From NCBI GenBank assembly GCA_035575035.1, contig DATLYH010000137.1:1-13989 (forward strand): DNA of 13,989 nt, in the 5' to 3' direction. Within the stretch, counting starts at the first letter, position 1. Every line of letters starts with the position of its first letter. Position numbers and translations under genes: made by a program. Positions 13,712-13,989 of the stretch are shown here, piece by piece. The notes beneath the pieces were generated by a model. That model did no database searches. It worked only from the letters and a program-made list of their open reading frames with translations, and was not told where the DNA came from. The stretch comes from DATLYH01 sp035575035. GTDB taxonomy: Bacteria > Planctomycetota > Planctomycetia > Gemmatales > Gemmataceae.

Positions 13712-13989
13712 TCACGGCCGGGGCGTACCGCTGGCCGGGTCCAGCCGCCGACCAAACAGGATGATCATCAATCCAAAACGATGATGCAGCCAGCGGTGCA
13801 GCCAGCGCGGGATGCTCACCGGCAGTGCCCGGGCCGGGAAGAAGAAATAGCCGACTTCCTCGATCTGAAACAATCCCTCGACCAGCTGCCGCAGTTCGGC
13901 CAGCGTGTACGATCGGCCGAGCGGGTTGTCCCGGCCGTCATACATACGCACGATCTCGTCGGCCCGTCCCGATGCCAGCAGCTTCTCGC
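13712..13989 (-). CDS. Probable SAM-dependent methyltransferase, C-terminal part, runs off right edge
   Basis: The frame is open from the window edge to a TGA at 13712-13714, giving the last 92 residues of a longer protein. The segment RMYDGRDNPLGRSYTLAELRQL followed by FQIEEVGYFFFPARALP resembles the tail of class I SAM-dependent methyltransferases in polysaccharide clusters, where a YDG-x-x-NPL motif precedes the final helix and strand. The SAM-binding motifs lie outside the window, so the assignment rests on this tail. A GTG at 13951 could be mistaken for a start, but coding sequence continues through it. The asnB-like gene follows 15 bases downstream in the same operon. Confidence 0.6.
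   Translation of the reverse strand, partial: EKLLASGRADEIVRMYDGRDNPLGRSYTLAELRQLVEGLFQIEEVGYFFFPARALPVSIPRWLHRWLHHRFGLMIILFGRRLDPASGTPRP

Overview
The window is GC-rich bacterial DNA, roughly two-thirds G+C by eye. It most resembles a planctomycete of the Gemmata group. That placement is an inference from the gene families present: a Uma2 endonuclease, a DUF1573-like protein next to a UshA-like/multihaem cytochrome fusion, an STAS protein beside a secreted DUF4198/DUF3386-like protein, and short dispersed palindromes. No rRNA, tRNA, CRISPR array or intact insertion sequence was seen.

Left part (1-2409): a damaged or miscalled gene fragment on the minus strand runs off the left edge, with a tiny ORF upstream of it. 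A plus-strand pair follows: an STAS anti-sigma-factor antagonist, then a secreted protein whose C-terminal half looks like DUF3386.

Centre-left (2410-6744): a full-length pyruvate carboxylase on the minus strand carries a repeat-like hairpin inserted in frame between its biotin carboxylase and carboxyltransferase halves. A divergent Uma2 (DUF820) nuclease-family gene lies beside it.

Centre (6745-10032): a good promoter is followed by two co-directional genes. One encodes a membrane-anchored DUF1573-like protein. The other encodes a membrane-anchored UshA-like metallophosphatase domain fused to a four-haem cytochrome c domain. The pair probably acts outside the cytoplasmic membrane in an electron-transfer or redox role.

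Region 10033-10684 has no ordinary gene and holds the most interesting sequence. A near-consensus promoter precedes a compact locus with a 16-base match to the complement of the 16S rRNA 3' tail, correctly placed before a 9-codon GTG ORF. The end of that ORF lies inside a perfect 10-bp stem. Four alternating complementary hexamers allow competing folds, and a strong hairpin closes the locus. About 190 bases of unassigned sequence and a textbook terminator follow, before a type I-beta DAHP synthase gene (aroF).

Right part (11699-13989): a minus-strand operon contains a probable methyltransferase (partial, running off the right edge) and, 15 bases downstream, an AsnB-type glutamine-dependent amidotransferase. 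These probably form the end of a surface-polysaccharide or glycan cluster.
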